64,000 nucleotides of DNA from Pseudomonas brassicacearum subsp. brassicacearum (GTDB lineage: Bacteria > Pseudomonadota > Gammaproteobacteria > Pseudomonadales > Pseudomonadaceae), in the NCBI RefSeq assembly GCF_008801605.1, contig NZ_VZPJ01000003.1, positions 248,001-312,000 on the forward strand. The letters are read 5' to 3'. The notes below the pieces were generated by a model, which was not told where the DNA came from, ran no database searches, and worked only from the letters and a program-made list of their open reading frames with translations. Numbering within the stretch: the first letter of the stretch is position 1; each line of letters begins with the position of its first letter. A program made the position numbers and the translations under genes. Shown piece by piece: positions 23,710 through 31,682 of this stretch.

Positions 23710-23991
23710 TTACTTGTTGACCGCGTCGGTCAGGCCTTTGGCCACAACCAGCTTGATCACTTTCTTGGCAGCGATTTCGATGGCAGCGCCAGTCGAAGGG
23801 TTGCGGCCGGTACGGGCAGGACGCTCGGTGACTTTCAGCTTGCCAACACCTGGCAGAGTGATTTCGCCGCCATTTTCCAGCTGATCGGCAACGACTTGGC
23901 CCAGTTGGTCCAGCAGCGAACGCACGGTAGCTTTTGGTGCGTCTACAGATTCAGCCAAATCAGCGATCAGTTGGTCTTTAGTAAGAGCCAT
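23710..23991 (-). CDS. hupN: HU-family nucleoid DNA-binding protein
   Basis: Small histone-like protein that bends and compacts DNA. 93 aa from MALTKDQLIADLAESVDAP; GGAAGGA lies 8 bp upstream, so the longer open frame to 24153 is discarded. The DNA-binding arm signature ITLPGVGKLKVTERPARTGRNPSTGAA is intact. The sequence matches the third HU paralogue of pseudomonads (HupN in P. putida), which lies beside ndpA there too, rather than HupA or HupB. Confidence 0.9.
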   Translation of the reverse strand: MALTKDQLIADLAESVDAPKATVRSLLDQLGQVVADQLENGGEITLPGVGKLKVTERPARTGRNPSTGAAIEIAAKKVIKLVVAKGLTDAVNK

Positions 23992-24387
23992 GTAGTGTTC
24001 CTTCCCTATCAAATTCATATGGATTGCAGAGTGCAGTGTCAGCCATCGAGCCCGATCTCTCTTGATCAGGCACCCTCGGCAATCACCGCGACGGATCGGG
24101 GTAATAGATGCCGAAAACCGGGATTGGTTCGACCTGACAGATGCTGAATGCACGCTTAACGCAGTGACTTCGCGTAAGACCGGGCAAAACTAGCACAACG
24201 CCTCTGAAATATCCGCCTCTAGCTACCCATTTGGTCAGCTTTCTTGCGCTAAAACGTTAAAAAAATGCATATAGGGTGTCGGACGGGTCTGAAAGGGCCT
24301 TTGCCGGGTTCCAAAACCAGTGATTGCGGTACACTGGGGCCTTTTTCGGGGAGCGCGCCCTCCTCTCTTTCATCAGCCGAGAAATCC
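23992..24387. promoter_or_regulatory. Divergent hupN/ndpA promoter region
   Basis: 396 bp between two divergent nucleoid-protein genes. A plausible sigma-70 promoter for ndpA is TTGCGC (24244-24249) and CATATA (24268-24273), with an 18-bp spacer containing an A-run. The hupN side contains no obvious consensus. The local AT content is higher than in neighbouring coding DNA. Confidence 0.4.
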
Positions 24388-25392
24388 ATGCCGATCCGTC
24401 ATTGCATCGTCCACCTGATCGACAAAAAACCCGACGGCACCCCAGCTGTGCTCCATGCCCGCGACTCCGAACTGGCAGAGTCCACGGCCATCGAGAACAT
24501 GCTCGCCGACCTCAACGAAAGCTATAACGCCAAGCAAGGCAAGGCCTGGGGCTTTTTCCATGCCGAGTCCGGGGCGCATCCGTTCAGCGGCTGGCTGAAG
24601 GAGTACCTGGACGGCGGCAAGGACTTCACCGCCTTCAGTCGCGTGGCGGTGGAACACCTGCAAAAGCTGATGGAAGAGTCCAACCTGTCGGTGGGCGGCC
24701 ACGTGCTGTTCGCTCACTACCAGCAAGGCATGACCGACTACCTGGCCATCGCCCTGCTGCACCACAGCGAAGGCGTGGCGGTGACCGATGAGCTGGACGT
24801 GACCCCGTCCCGCCATCTGGATCTGGGCCAGTTGCACCTGGCGGCGCGGATCAACGTGTCGGAATGGCAGAACAACAAGCAATCGAAGCAGTACATCTCG
24901 TTCATCAAGGGCAAGAACGGCAAGAAGGTCTCGGAGTATTTCCGTGATTTCATCGGCTGCCAGGAAGGTGTCGACGGCCCCGGCGAGACTCGCACCCTGC
25001 TCAAGGCCTTCAGTGACTTCGTCGAAAGCGAAGACCTGCCGGAAGAGGATGCCCGGGAAAAAACCAAGACCCTGGTCGACTACGCCAGCAGCCAGGCCAA
25101 GCTCGGCGAGCCGATGGGCCTGGAAGAACTGTCCGAACTGATCGACGAAGATCGCCCGAAAGCCTTCTACGACCATATCCGCAACAAGGACTACGGGTTG
25201 TCGCCGGAAATCCCGGCGGATAAACGCACTCTCAACCAGTTCCGTCGCTTCACCGGTCGCGCCGAAGGCTTGTCCATCAGCTTCGAAGCGCACTTGCTGG
25301 GCTCCAAGATCGAGTACGACGAAGAGGCCGGCACGCTGATCATCAAGGGCCTGCCCACGTCGCTGACCGACCAGCTCAAGCGTCGCAATTGA
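24388..25392 (+). CDS. ndpA: Nucleoid-associated protein NdpA/YejK
   Basis: Cytosolic protein of the 37-kDa nucleoid-associated family, thought to bind DNA and chromosome-associated proteins; the exact role is unclear. The start [17 protein letters not shown] (24388) gives 334 aa. The family has no small catalytic motif; conserved stretches here include [38 protein letters not shown] and [18 protein letters not shown]. The stop TGA overlaps the ATG of the next gene (TGATG), so the two are translationally coupled. Confidence 0.94.
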   Translation: MPIRHCIVHLIDKKPDGTPAVLHARDSELAESTAIENMLADLNESYNAKQGKAWGFFHAESGAHPFSGWLKEYLDGGKDFTAFSRVAVEHLQKLMEESNLSVGGHVLFAHYQQGMTDYLAIALLHHSEGVAVTDELDVTPSRHLDLGQLHLAARINVSEWQNNKQSKQYISFIKGKNGKKVSEYFRDFIGCQEGVDGPGETRTLLKAFSDFVESEDLPEEDAREKTKTLVDYASSQAKLGEPMGLEELSELIDEDRPKAFYDHIRNKDYGLSPEIPADKRTLNQFRRFTGRAEGLSISFEAHLLGSKIEYDEEAGTLIIKGLPTSLTDQLKRRN

Positions 25393-25751
25393 TGTTTGGT
25401 GGGGTGCTGAAGAAATTCCTGCTGATTCTGCTGGTGGTGGTGGTGGCCTATCAGAACTGGGGCAAGATCGAGCGGGTGTTCAACCCGTCACAGATGGTTT
25501 CCGAGCAGATCCGCAGCAACGCCCGCGTCGTGCTGTATGCCACCGACTGGTGCGGCTACTGCAAGGCAACCCGGCGGTTCCTGGATGAGAAAGGCGTGCC
25601 GTTTCGCGAGTTCGATATCGAGAAGGACACCGAGGCGCGCAAGACTTATGAGGCGCTGGGTGGCCGGGGGATTCCGATCCTGGATGTGAACGGTACGTTG
25701 ATTCGTGGGTATGAGCCGGAGAATATTCTCAAGGCGTTGTCCGCGATATAG
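25392..25751 (+). CDS. Membrane-anchored glutaredoxin-like protein
   Basis: 119-aa thioredoxin-fold protein with one N-terminal membrane segment (about 7-22, LKKFLLILLVVVVAY) and a glutaredoxin domain carrying the redox pair Cys-Gly-Tyr-Cys (TDWCGYCKATR), the cis-proline region GIPILDVNG and GYEPENILKAL. The membrane anchor places the domain on one face of the inner membrane; positive residues before the helix suggest the C-terminal domain is periplasmic, which would be unusual for a glutathione-dependent enzyme. It is coupled to ndpA. The substrate is unknown. Confidence 0.85.
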   Translation: MFGGVLKKFLLILLVVVVAYQNWGKIERVFNPSQMVSEQIRSNARVVLYATDWCGYCKATRRFLDEKGVPFREFDIEKDTEARKTYEALGGRGIPILDVNGTLIRGYEPENILKALSAI

Positions 25752-25762
25752 GTTTGAGGGCC

Positions 25763-25925
25763 TCATCGCGAGCAAGCTCGCTCCCACACAGTGATCGGCG
25801 GCAAACGCAGATCCTGTGAACCACACACCTATCCTGTGGGAGCGAGCTTGCTCGCGATAGCGGACCAACATTCAACATCAATATCGACTGATCTGGCGCC
25901 ATCGCGAGCAAGCTCGCTCCCACAA
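25763..25925. repeat. Cluster of three REP sequences
   Basis: Three REP units in the order inverted, direct, inverted (25763-25788, 25834-25862, 25899-25924) between convergent genes. The last two form a standard REPIN and the first is an additional singlet. Confidence 0.9.
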
Positions 25926-25938
25926 GGTCATTCGTTGT

Positions 25939-26874
25939 TCATCGAGCCTCGATCCGGAAGCCAAACCGCGGAAAGTGCACATGCACCACCCCGCCCCGCT
26001 CGTCTTCGCGACGCAGAATCAATTCTTCGCTCCCGGCAAACACCAACTCCCCGGCCACCGGATCGACGCCATAGTCGGTCGCGGCGATGCTCACCTGCTG
26101 CCCTGCCGTGAACCCGTTCGGCTCGTCGAATACCTCATCCGGCAGCGCTGCCGGCGTAGCGTTGCGGGCAACGTCCAAGGCTTCTTCGGCACTCATCTGG
26201 CTCGAGGCACCATGGCCGAAACCCAACACCCGCGCCAACCAGGCCGAGACAGCCGGATAAGCATCCACCAGCGGCGAGGTAACCGGAGTGCCCTTGAGGA
26301 ACCACAGCGGATGGGCCATGGCGAAGTCGGCAATCGACGGATCACCCAACAGGAAATCGCCCTCCTCGCGCTGCAACTGTTGTTCGAGACGCGCCATGAT
26401 CGTCGGCCATTGGTGCTTGGCCTGCTCGGCGGCCAAGCGCGTAGTCGTGCCGCCACTGAACAGCCCGGCACGGTCGCTGATGAACGCCTTGATCGCTTCG
26501 GGCGATAGCTTGGCGAACCGTGCCGCCACCGACTCCGGCTGGAACACCAGGCTCACCGCATGCTGGAACACCACCGAATCGGCCCACGCTGCAAAGGACG
26601 CGGCAAGCATTTCCCGGCCTTCGGGGAACAGCACCGGCGAAGCTTTTTCCTGCTCCAGGCGGCGAGCCATCAGCGACGTATCGCAATAGACATCCGCGCC
26701 GACCTGCAACACCGGCGTCTTGCGATAGCCACCCGTCAACGCCGTCAGGTCAGGCTTGGGCATCATCGGCGGGATGTTCACCGAACGCCAGGACAGCCCC
26801 TTGAAGCCCAGCAGCAGCCGGGCTTTTTCCGCGAAAGGAGACGTTGGGTAATGATGAAGGATCAGCTCTGACAT
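25939..26874 (-). CDS. Glutathione S-transferase family protein with C-terminal extension
   Basis: Begins MSELILHHYPTSPFAEKARLLLGFKGL, a GST N-terminal thioredoxin fold with SPFAEK in the glutathione-contact position. A GST helical domain follows (about 90-215, GDFLLGDPSIADFAMAHPLWFL). At 311 aa it is about 90 residues longer than a classical GST. The extra C-terminal part (about 225-311, ATPAALPDEVFDEPNGFTAG..) looks like a small beta-rich domain. The frame is open four codons upstream, but MSEL matches typical starts. The substrate is not predictable. Confidence 0.85.
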   Translation of the reverse strand: MSELILHHYPTSPFAEKARLLLGFKGLSWRSVNIPPMMPKPDLTALTGGYRKTPVLQVGADVYCDTSLMARRLEQEKASPVLFPEGREMLAASFAAWADSVVFQHAVSLVFQPESVAARFAKLSPEAIKAFISDRAGLFSGGTTTRLAAEQAKHQWPTIMARLEQQLQREEGDFLLGDPSIADFAMAHPLWFLKGTPVTSPLVDAYPAVSAWLARVLGFGHGASSQMSAEEALDVARNATPAALPDEVFDEPNGFTAGQQVSIAATDYGVDPVAGELVFAGSEELILRREDERGGVVHVHFPRFGFRIEAR

Positions 26875-26953
26875 GAGATTAGCCACTGCAGGAATGAAGT
26901 CTTACAGCTTAGCGCGCCTGATCGGGACAGCCTACCGGCCTGATAAAGGCCTA

Positions 26954-27277
26954 TCAGCCCGGCTGATTGAGCGACAGCGCACTGGCCACCAGGCATTCCT
27001 TGGCGCTTTTCTTGAGCTTTTTGATCAGCCGCTCCTGGCGCAGGGCCTCGCCCTTGTCGCGACAAGCCTCGGTGTACACCAGAGCCACTGCCGGGCTGGA
27101 AAGGAAGAAGCGTGCCCCCTTGCCGCTTTGATGCTTGGCGAAACGCCGCACCGGGTCATCACTGACGCCGCAGTACAGCGAACCGTTGGCGGCCCGCACC
27201 AGGTAGACAAACCAGGGTTTGTCCGCTTCGGTGGGACCTTGTGCAGGCAGATCGGGAGAGAGGGTGGCGGTCGTCAC
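26954..27277 (-). CDS. GIY-YIG nuclease-fold protein
   Basis: 107 aa from a GTG start at 27277. The core [20 protein letters not shown] is the GIY-YIG motif in its YLV..YCG form, followed by conserved [14 protein letters not shown] and [13 protein letters not shown]. This is the short UPF0213/YhbQ-type family, structure-specific nucleases or nuclease-like proteins of uncertain role. No strong ribosome site precedes the GTG, and the longer frame upstream runs across the neighbouring gene, so the exact start is uncertain. Confidence 0.8.
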   Translation of the reverse strand: MTTATLSPDLPAQGPTEADKPWFVYLVRAANGSLYCGVSDDPVRRFAKHQSGKGARFFLSSPAVALVYTEACRDKGEALRQERLIKKLKKSAKECLVASALSLNQPG

Positions 27278-27317
27278 TAGATGTTCAACAGGTCGGTAAA
27301 GACAAGCCGCGATCTTA

Positions 27318-27788
27318 TCAGCGACTGGCCTGGAACGCCCGCAGCCCCTTGAGGGCCTGGGCCCTGACGGCGTTGCGTACCAGCGGTGTCCAGCCCAGCA
27401 ACAGGCCCTTGGCACCCAATGCCTGGCGAGACCAGCGCCACAGATCGAAGTTGTCGTGGTGCTCGCAGATCTTGCCGTCGCGAAAAACGAAGCGCGCCTG
27501 AATGTCATTGATCACAATGTTGCCGGTCTGGCTGAACAAGTACGTCGCCACCCAATGGGCACCACCGGTACGCTCATCGCTGCGCACGTTATCGAAGGTC
27601 AGGGAAAAGTCCTTGGCCCGGGTCGTCAGCATGCGCCACATGTCGCCGGCATCGCGCCCGCGCAGCTCGCCGAACGCCGGGTCGCTGAACAGCACGTCGT
27701 CGGTGTAGCAAGCGCTCATGGCTTCGGCGTCCAGGCGTTGGAAGGCCTGATAAAAACGGCTGATCAAGGCGTTGTGGGCATCACTCAT
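27318..27788 (-). CDS. NTF2-like (SnoaL-type) protein
   Basis: 156-aa single-domain protein of the nuclear transport factor 2 fold, a cone-shaped pocket used by many small enzymes and binding proteins. Family features are [20 protein letters not shown] at the start, [17 protein letters not shown], and the terminal strand region [22 protein letters not shown]. No catalytic residues can be assigned with certainty. It lies between the GIY-YIG gene and the MFS carrier on the same strand. Confidence 0.82.
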   Translation of the reverse strand: MSDAHNALISRFYQAFQRLDAEAMSACYTDDVLFSDPAFGELRGRDAGDMWRMLTTRAKDFSLTFDNVRSDERTGGAHWVATYLFSQTGNIVINDIQARFVFRDGKICEHHDNFDLWRWSRQALGAKGLLLGWTPLVRNAVRAQALKGLRAFQASR

Positions 27789-27823
27789 GGACAGGCTCCG
27801 AAAAACGTTTCAGTAGGCCAGTA

Positions 27824-27854
27824 CGATAATCTTCCGCCGCAGGGAAGACTATCG
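27824..27854 (-). other. Imperfect hairpin between the MFS and NTF2-like genes
   Basis: CGATAATCTTCC..GGGAAGACTATCG pairs over most of its length. It lies just beyond the MFS stop on the minus strand and has no T-run; it may weakly stop or stabilise the transcript. Confidence 0.4.
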
Positions 27855-27875
27855 TCATTCGCCATGAAAATGATA

Positions 27876-29180
27876 TCAACGAAGGTCAGTGACCCTTTCG
27901 CTGCTGACCCCGACGTACAACGTCCGGCCTGCGCCGATGCCGGCGATGATCGCCCCCAGGCCAACCAGGCCGAAGATCCAGCCCAGGGCATTCCAGCCGC
28001 CGGTCAAGTCGTGGACCACACCCACCGCGAACGGCCCCAGCGACGCCAGCGTATAGCCGAACCCCTGGGCCATGCTGGAAAGGTTGGCGGCCACGTGGGC
28101 GTCCCGCGAACGCAACACGATCAGCGTGAGCGCCAGGCTGAATGATCCGCCCTGCCCCAAGCCCAGCAGGATCGCCCAGCCCCACAAGCCATCGAGCGGC
28201 GCGTAGAGGCAACCGAACAAGCCACCCAGGACCATGAGCATGACGATCACGATGGCCAGGCGCTGGTCCTTGCCGCGCGTTGCCAACCAGGGCGCCGCGA
28301 GGGAACTGATCAACTGCACGATGACCGAACCGGACAGCACGAGCCCGGCCTGGGTCGGGGTCAGGCCACGGCCAATCAGGATCGACGGCAGCCAGCCAAA
28401 GACGATGTAGGCCAGGGACGATTGCAGCCCCATGTACAACGTCACTTGCCAGGCCAGGGGATCACGCAGCAAGCCGCGGACCCGATAAGCCACTTGGTGG
28501 GCTCCGTGTTTCCCGCCCACTTGCGGTAACCAGAACACCGCGGCCAGCAGCGCCGGGACCACCCAGAAGCCCAGGCCCAAGGCCCAGCTGTGGCCAAGCT
28601 GCTCGCTCAGCGGCACGGTCGCCCCGGCCGCCATCGCCGCGCCCAGGCACAAAGCCATGGTGTAGACACCGGTCATGGTGCCGGCCTGTTTGGCGAAGTC
28701 GCGCTTGACGATGCCCGGCAGCAGCACGCCGATCACACCGATACTCGCGCCGGCCAGGATGCTGCCGACAAACAGCCCGACCTGACCGAAGGCGCTGCGC
28801 AAGACAATCCCGCCCGCCAGCGTCAACAAGATCCCCAGCACCACGCGCTCGGCACCGAAGCGCCGCGCCAGCACCGGCGCCAGCGGCGCGAACAGGCCCA
28901 GGCAAAGCACAGGCAATGTGGTCAGCAAACCGGCCTGGGCAGCCGACAGGCCGAGGCTTCTTGACACTTCGCTGAGCAACGGCGCCATGCTCGACAACGC
29001 CGGACGCAAGTTCAGCGCCACCAGGATCAACCCGAGCAGCAACAGCCAGGGGCGGCGCACCAACGGATGGTGCTGCTGGGCCTGCTCATCGTCGGCCTCG
29101 GCGTCGATCAACAGTTCTTCGAGTTCGGCGGCGCGTTTGGGCGCCGTCGAAGTGGCAGGGTCAAGCAGATCGCGGGACAT
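27876..29180 (-). CDS. MFS transporter, CynX/NimT type
   Basis: Twelve-helix inner-membrane carrier, 434 aa from MSRDLLDPATS; a GTG 12 codons upstream, immediately after the regulator's stop, is an alternative start. After about 45 cytosolic residues rich in Glu and Ala, the first helix carries LVALNLRPALSSMAPLL, typical of the cyanate/nitroimidazole (CynX/NimT) subfamily. Loop 2-3 has LARRFGAERVVLG and helix 5 GVYTMALCLGAAMAAG. It is directly downstream of a FadR-type regulator, which probably senses its substrate. The substrate is unknown. Confidence 0.88.
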   Translation of the reverse strand: MSRDLLDPATSTAPKRAAELEELLIDAEADDEQAQQHHPLVRRPWLLLLGLILVALNLRPALSSMAPLLSEVSRSLGLSAAQAGLLTTLPVLCLGLFAPLAPVLARRFGAERVVLGILLTLAGGIVLRSAFGQVGLFVGSILAGASIGVIGVLLPGIVKRDFAKQAGTMTGVYTMALCLGAAMAAGATVPLSEQLGHSWALGLGFWVVPALLAAVFWLPQVGGKHGAHQVAYRVRGLLRDPLAWQVTLYMGLQSSLAYIVFGWLPSILIGRGLTPTQAGLVLSGSVIVQLISSLAAPWLATRGKDQRLAIVIVMLMVLGGLFGCLYAPLDGLWGWAILLGLGQGGSFSLALTLIVLRSRDAHVAANLSSMAQGFGYTLASLGPFAVGVVHDLTGGWNALGWIFGLVGLGAIIAGIGAGRTLYVGVSSERVTDLR

Positions 29181-29216
29181 GGAAAACTCGGGTTCGGGGC
29201 TCAGGGTTTCAAGCAC

Positions 29217-29876
29217 TCAGGGTTCATTGATCAATTGGCGGCACAGGGACTTGGCCCGTTGCGGATCCTGTTGCTCGACGGCTTCAAGGATTTCGACATG
29301 CAGGTCGAACACATGTTGATGGCGCGGGGTGATGTTGAGGCTCTGGCGCAGCTGTGCGCCGATGACGCTGGAGAAGTAGCGATAGAGTTCACTGAGCGCA
29401 GGGTTGTGCGCGGCATCCACCAGGAGGCGGTGGAACACCAGGTCGCAGGCGATGTAGTGCTCCAGGTCGCCGTGATAATGCTCGCCGCTGTCTTGCAGCG
29501 CCCGGCGCAAGGCAAGCAGATCCTCATCGGTGCGCCGCAGCGCCGCCAGGCCAATGGCCTCTACCTCCAGGATATGCCGGGTTTCCCGGGCCTGTTCCAA
29601 CGAACAGCGGGACAGCACCTTGAGCGTATCCAGCGGATCAACCACTGCCCGCACGTAACTGCCGTCGCCCTGGCGGATCTCGATCAGCCCGGAAAACGCC
29701 AGCACGCGCATGGCTTCGCGCACGGTGTTGCGGCTGATACCCAGTTCCGCCACCAACTCCGGCTCGGTGGGCAAGCGCTGGCCGACGGCCCACACACCAT
29801 CGCTGATACGTCGGCGCAATTGCTCCAAGGCCTGATCGACTAGGGAGCGCTTTATTAATGGAGAAATATCTGACAT
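29217..29876 (-). CDS. GntR-family (FadR/FCD) transcriptional regulator
   Basis: 219 aa from MSDISPLIKRSLVDQALEQL; seven more upstream codons are open but overlap the operator. The N-terminal winged helix-turn-helix (about 12-75) includes LPTEPELVAELGISRNTVREAMRVL. The C-terminal FCD ligand domain has the metal-binding pattern of the VanR/FadR type (DLVFHRLLVDAAHNP, FDLHVEILEAV). The adjoining MFS gene is almost certainly co-transcribed. A perfect palindrome just upstream is a likely self-operator. Confidence 0.92.
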   Translation of the reverse strand: MSDISPLIKRSLVDQALEQLRRRISDGVWAVGQRLPTEPELVAELGISRNTVREAMRVLAFSGLIEIRQGDGSYVRAVVDPLDTLKVLSRCSLEQARETRHILEVEAIGLAALRRTDEDLLALRRALQDSGEHYHGDLEHYIACDLVFHRLLVDAAHNPALSELYRYFSSVIGAQLRQSLNITPRHQHVFDLHVEILEAVEQQDPQRAKSLCRQLINEP

Positions 29877-29888
29877 GGAGTCCGCCCT

Positions 29889-29909
29889 TTCATCCAATCA
29901 TAGGATGAA
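29889..29909. promoter_or_regulatory. Putative operator of the GntR-family regulator
   Basis: TTCATCC-N7-GGATGAA, perfect 7-bp arms, ends 13 bp upstream of the regulator's ATG. GntR/FCD proteins usually bind such short palindromes in their own promoters, so autoregulation and control of the MFS gene is the natural reading. Confidence 0.6.
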
Positions 29910-29994
29910 TTTTCTGACATGTTAGTCAGCTTCATCCCAGAGAACAAGCGCCTAGGGTTTAAGGGCAGATAAAGAGCGAGATTTTCGATTAGTC

Positions 29995-30019
29995 AAAATT
30001 ACCCTTTGAGGGTAATTTT
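29995..30019. promoter_or_regulatory. Putative MqsA operator
   Basis: Perfect palindrome with 11-bp arms: AAAATTACCCT-TTG-AGGGTAATTTT in two halves around a 3-bp centre, 23 bp before mqsR. The core ACCCT-N3-AGGGT resembles the AACCT-N3-AGGTT operator described for E. coli MqsA, so the antitoxin probably represses its own operon here. Confidence 0.7.
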
Positions 30020-30042
30020 AGAGACAAGGTAAATGACTTCTT

Positions 30043-30354
30043 ATGGAAAAGAGCACGCCCCATTACGAGCTGGCAGAGGTCAAGGCCGAGGTTCGCAGGT
30101 TGGGAAGCAAGGCTTTCACGATGAGCGCGCGGGAAGGCGGACGGAGGATGACGTTAAGTCTTGCCCAGATGCTGCGGATCGTTCACCTGCTGGAGTACAG
30201 GATGCTGCACAAATCGATGACCACCTATGCCGATCACCGAATCTGGCAAGACGTCTATCACACAACATTTCAGGATCGGGAGATCTACATCAAAGTGACT
30301 TACCGCCCCGGCGGTGGGCATCCGGTGATCTCCTTCAAAGAGAAAAACCAATGA
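30043..30354 (+). CDS. mqsR: Type II toxin MqsR (mRNA interferase)
   Basis: RelE-fold endoribonuclease that in E. coli cleaves mRNA at GCU/GCA. 103 aa, MEKSTPHYELAEVK.. to ..ISFKEKNQ. The family core is present: KSMTTYADHRIWQDVY and the final ISFKEK. Probable counterparts of the E. coli active-site residues are Lys57, Gln69, Tyr82 and Lys99. As in other mqsRA loci, the toxin comes first. Its stop overlaps the antitoxin start (ATGA at 30351-30354). Another frame is open across this gene, but the MqsR frame is the conserved one. Confidence 0.92.
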   Translation: MEKSTPHYELAEVKAEVRRLGSKAFTMSAREGGRRMTLSLAQMLRIVHLLEYRMLHKSMTTYADHRIWQDVYHTTFQDREIYIKVTYRPGGGHPVISFKEKNQ

Positions 30355-30839
30355 AAACACAGCAATGTGTCAGCTGTGGCACAGACAAGGCGATGCATCA
30401 CTTCAAGAATCGCAGCTTCTCAGTCGACTACAAGCGGGTAGCCCGACCGGTGCACGACATCGCCGGGTGGGAGTGCCAGGTCTGTGGCGAAATAGAATTC
30501 GATCACGATACCGACAGCGCCGAGCGCTACTCCAAGGCAAGCGACCAGCTGCTCGAAGACTGTCTTCAAGCCATGGGCGCAGAGATCAAGCGCATCCGTC
30601 GCAAACTGCATCTAACCCAGAAAGAAGCCGTGAAGTTACTGTCCGGCGGTGGGCACAATGCCTTTTCCCGCTATGAGCGAGGCGAGATCCCCCCACCTCA
30701 ACCGCTGTTCATGCTGATGCGCCTGCTGGATCGTCATCCGCACCTGATGGCCGAGATCCAGATCCTGGACGAAGGCACCGACCTGCGGCAGTTGTTGCTT
30801 GACCGCCACCCCGAGCGCGAAACCGTGCTCAGCTCCTGA
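30351..30839 (+). CDS. mqsA: Type II antitoxin MqsA
   Basis: 162 aa beginning MKTQQCVSCG. The N-terminal zinc domain has Cys6, Cys9, Cys42 and Cys45 (CVSC and CQVC) and would bind the toxin. The C-terminal helix-turn-helix has LTQKEAVKLLSGGGHNAFSR (about 88-107), in which Asn103 and Arg107 match the DNA-contacting residues of E. coli MqsA. It is about 30 residues longer than the E. coli protein, with an extension after the HTH (ILDEGTDLRQLLLDRHPERE). It overlaps mqsR by 4 bp and ends 20 bp before a terminator. Confidence 0.92.
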   Translation: MKTQQCVSCGTDKAMHHFKNRSFSVDYKRVARPVHDIAGWECQVCGEIEFDHDTDSAERYSKASDQLLEDCLQAMGAEIKRIRRKLHLTQKEAVKLLSGGGHNAFSRYERGEIPPPQPLFMLMRLLDRHPHLMAEIQILDEGTDLRQLLLDRHPERETVLSS

Positions 30840-30859
30840 GGCGAAGAAAACGCAGGCAA

Positions 30860-30889
30860 AAATAAACCCGGACAAGTCCGGGCTTATTT
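30860..30889. terminator. Bidirectional terminator between mqsA and aapP
   Basis: AAATAAACCCGGAC..GTCCGGGCTTATTT hairpin between convergent transcription units. Confidence 0.85.
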
Positions 30890-30906
30890 CACTGCCTAAG
30901 GCCGGA

Positions 30907-31671
30907 TCAATGCAGGATCTGGCTCAGGAACAGCTTGGTGCGGTCATTCTGCGGGTTGTCGAAGAAGTCGTTCGGCGCGGCCTGTTCGACGATTTCACCC
31001 TTGTCCATGAAGATCACGCGGTTGGCCACGGTGCGGGCGAAACCCATTTCGTGGGTCACGCAGAGCATGGTCATGCCGTCTTCGGCCAGGCCGATCATGG
31101 TGTCCAGCACTTCTTTCACCATTTCCGGGTCGAGGGCCGAGGTCGGCTCGTCGAACAGCATGATTTTCGGTTTCATGCACAGGGCACGAGCGATGGCCAC
31201 GCGCTGTTGCTGACCGCCGGAGAGCTGGCCCGGGTACTTGTTCGCCTGCTCTGGAATGCGCACGCGCTCCAGGTAATGCATGGCGATTTCCTCGGCCTTG
31301 CGCTTGGGCATCTTGCGTACCCACATCGGCGCCAGGGTGCAGTTCTGCAGGATGGTCAGGTGCGGGAACAGGTTGAAGTGCTGGAACACCATGCCGACTT
31401 CACGGCGGATCGCTTCGATCTGCTTGAGGTCGTTGGTCAGCTCCACGCCGTCGACCACGATGCGGCCCTGCTGGTGCTCTTCCAGGCGGTTGAGGCAGCG
31501 GATGGTGGTGGACTTGCCGGAGCCCGACGGGCCGCACAGCACGATACGCTCGCCCTGCTTGACGTTCAGGTTGATGTCTTTCAACACGTGGAACTGGCCG
31601 TACCACTTGTTGACGCCCTGCATCTGAATAATGCCTTCAGGGCTCACAGGCTGTTTGATCGCTTCACTCAT
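30907..31671 (-). CDS. aapP: General L-amino acid ABC transporter ATPase AapP
   Basis: Cytosolic ATPase of the aapJQMP importer. 254 aa, polar-amino-acid subfamily. Walker [11 protein letters not shown]-loop region [13 protein letters not shown], signature [15 protein letters not shown], Walker [14 protein letters not shown] and the switch His in CVTHEMGFA are all intact. It lies 11 bp after aapM, last gene of the operon, and ends before the terminator at 30860-30889. Confidence 0.95.
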   Translation of the reverse strand: MSEAIKQPVSPEGIIQMQGVNKWYGQFHVLKDINLNVKQGERIVLCGPSGSGKSTTIRCLNRLEEHQQGRIVVDGVELTNDLKQIEAIRREVGMVFQHFNLFPHLTILQNCTLAPMWVRKMPKRKAEEIAMHYLERVRIPEQANKYPGQLSGGQQQRVAIARALCMKPKIMLFDEPTSALDPEMVKEVLDTMIGLAEDGMTMLCVTHEMGFARTVANRVIFMDKGEIVEQAAPNDFFDNPQNDRTKLFLSQILH

Positions 31672-31682
31672 AAACTACGCTC

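Noticed and set aside
25763..25925. CRISPR-like array
   Set aside because: The repeats alternate in orientation, are palindromic, lack even spacers and occur at 14 scattered loci; they are REP/REPIN elements.
30033..30350. In-frame N-terminal extension of MqsA across mqsR
   Set aside because: The frame is open by chance. MqsR in the other frame is clearly conserved, and MqsA begins at its zinc-domain methionine in the ATGA overlap.
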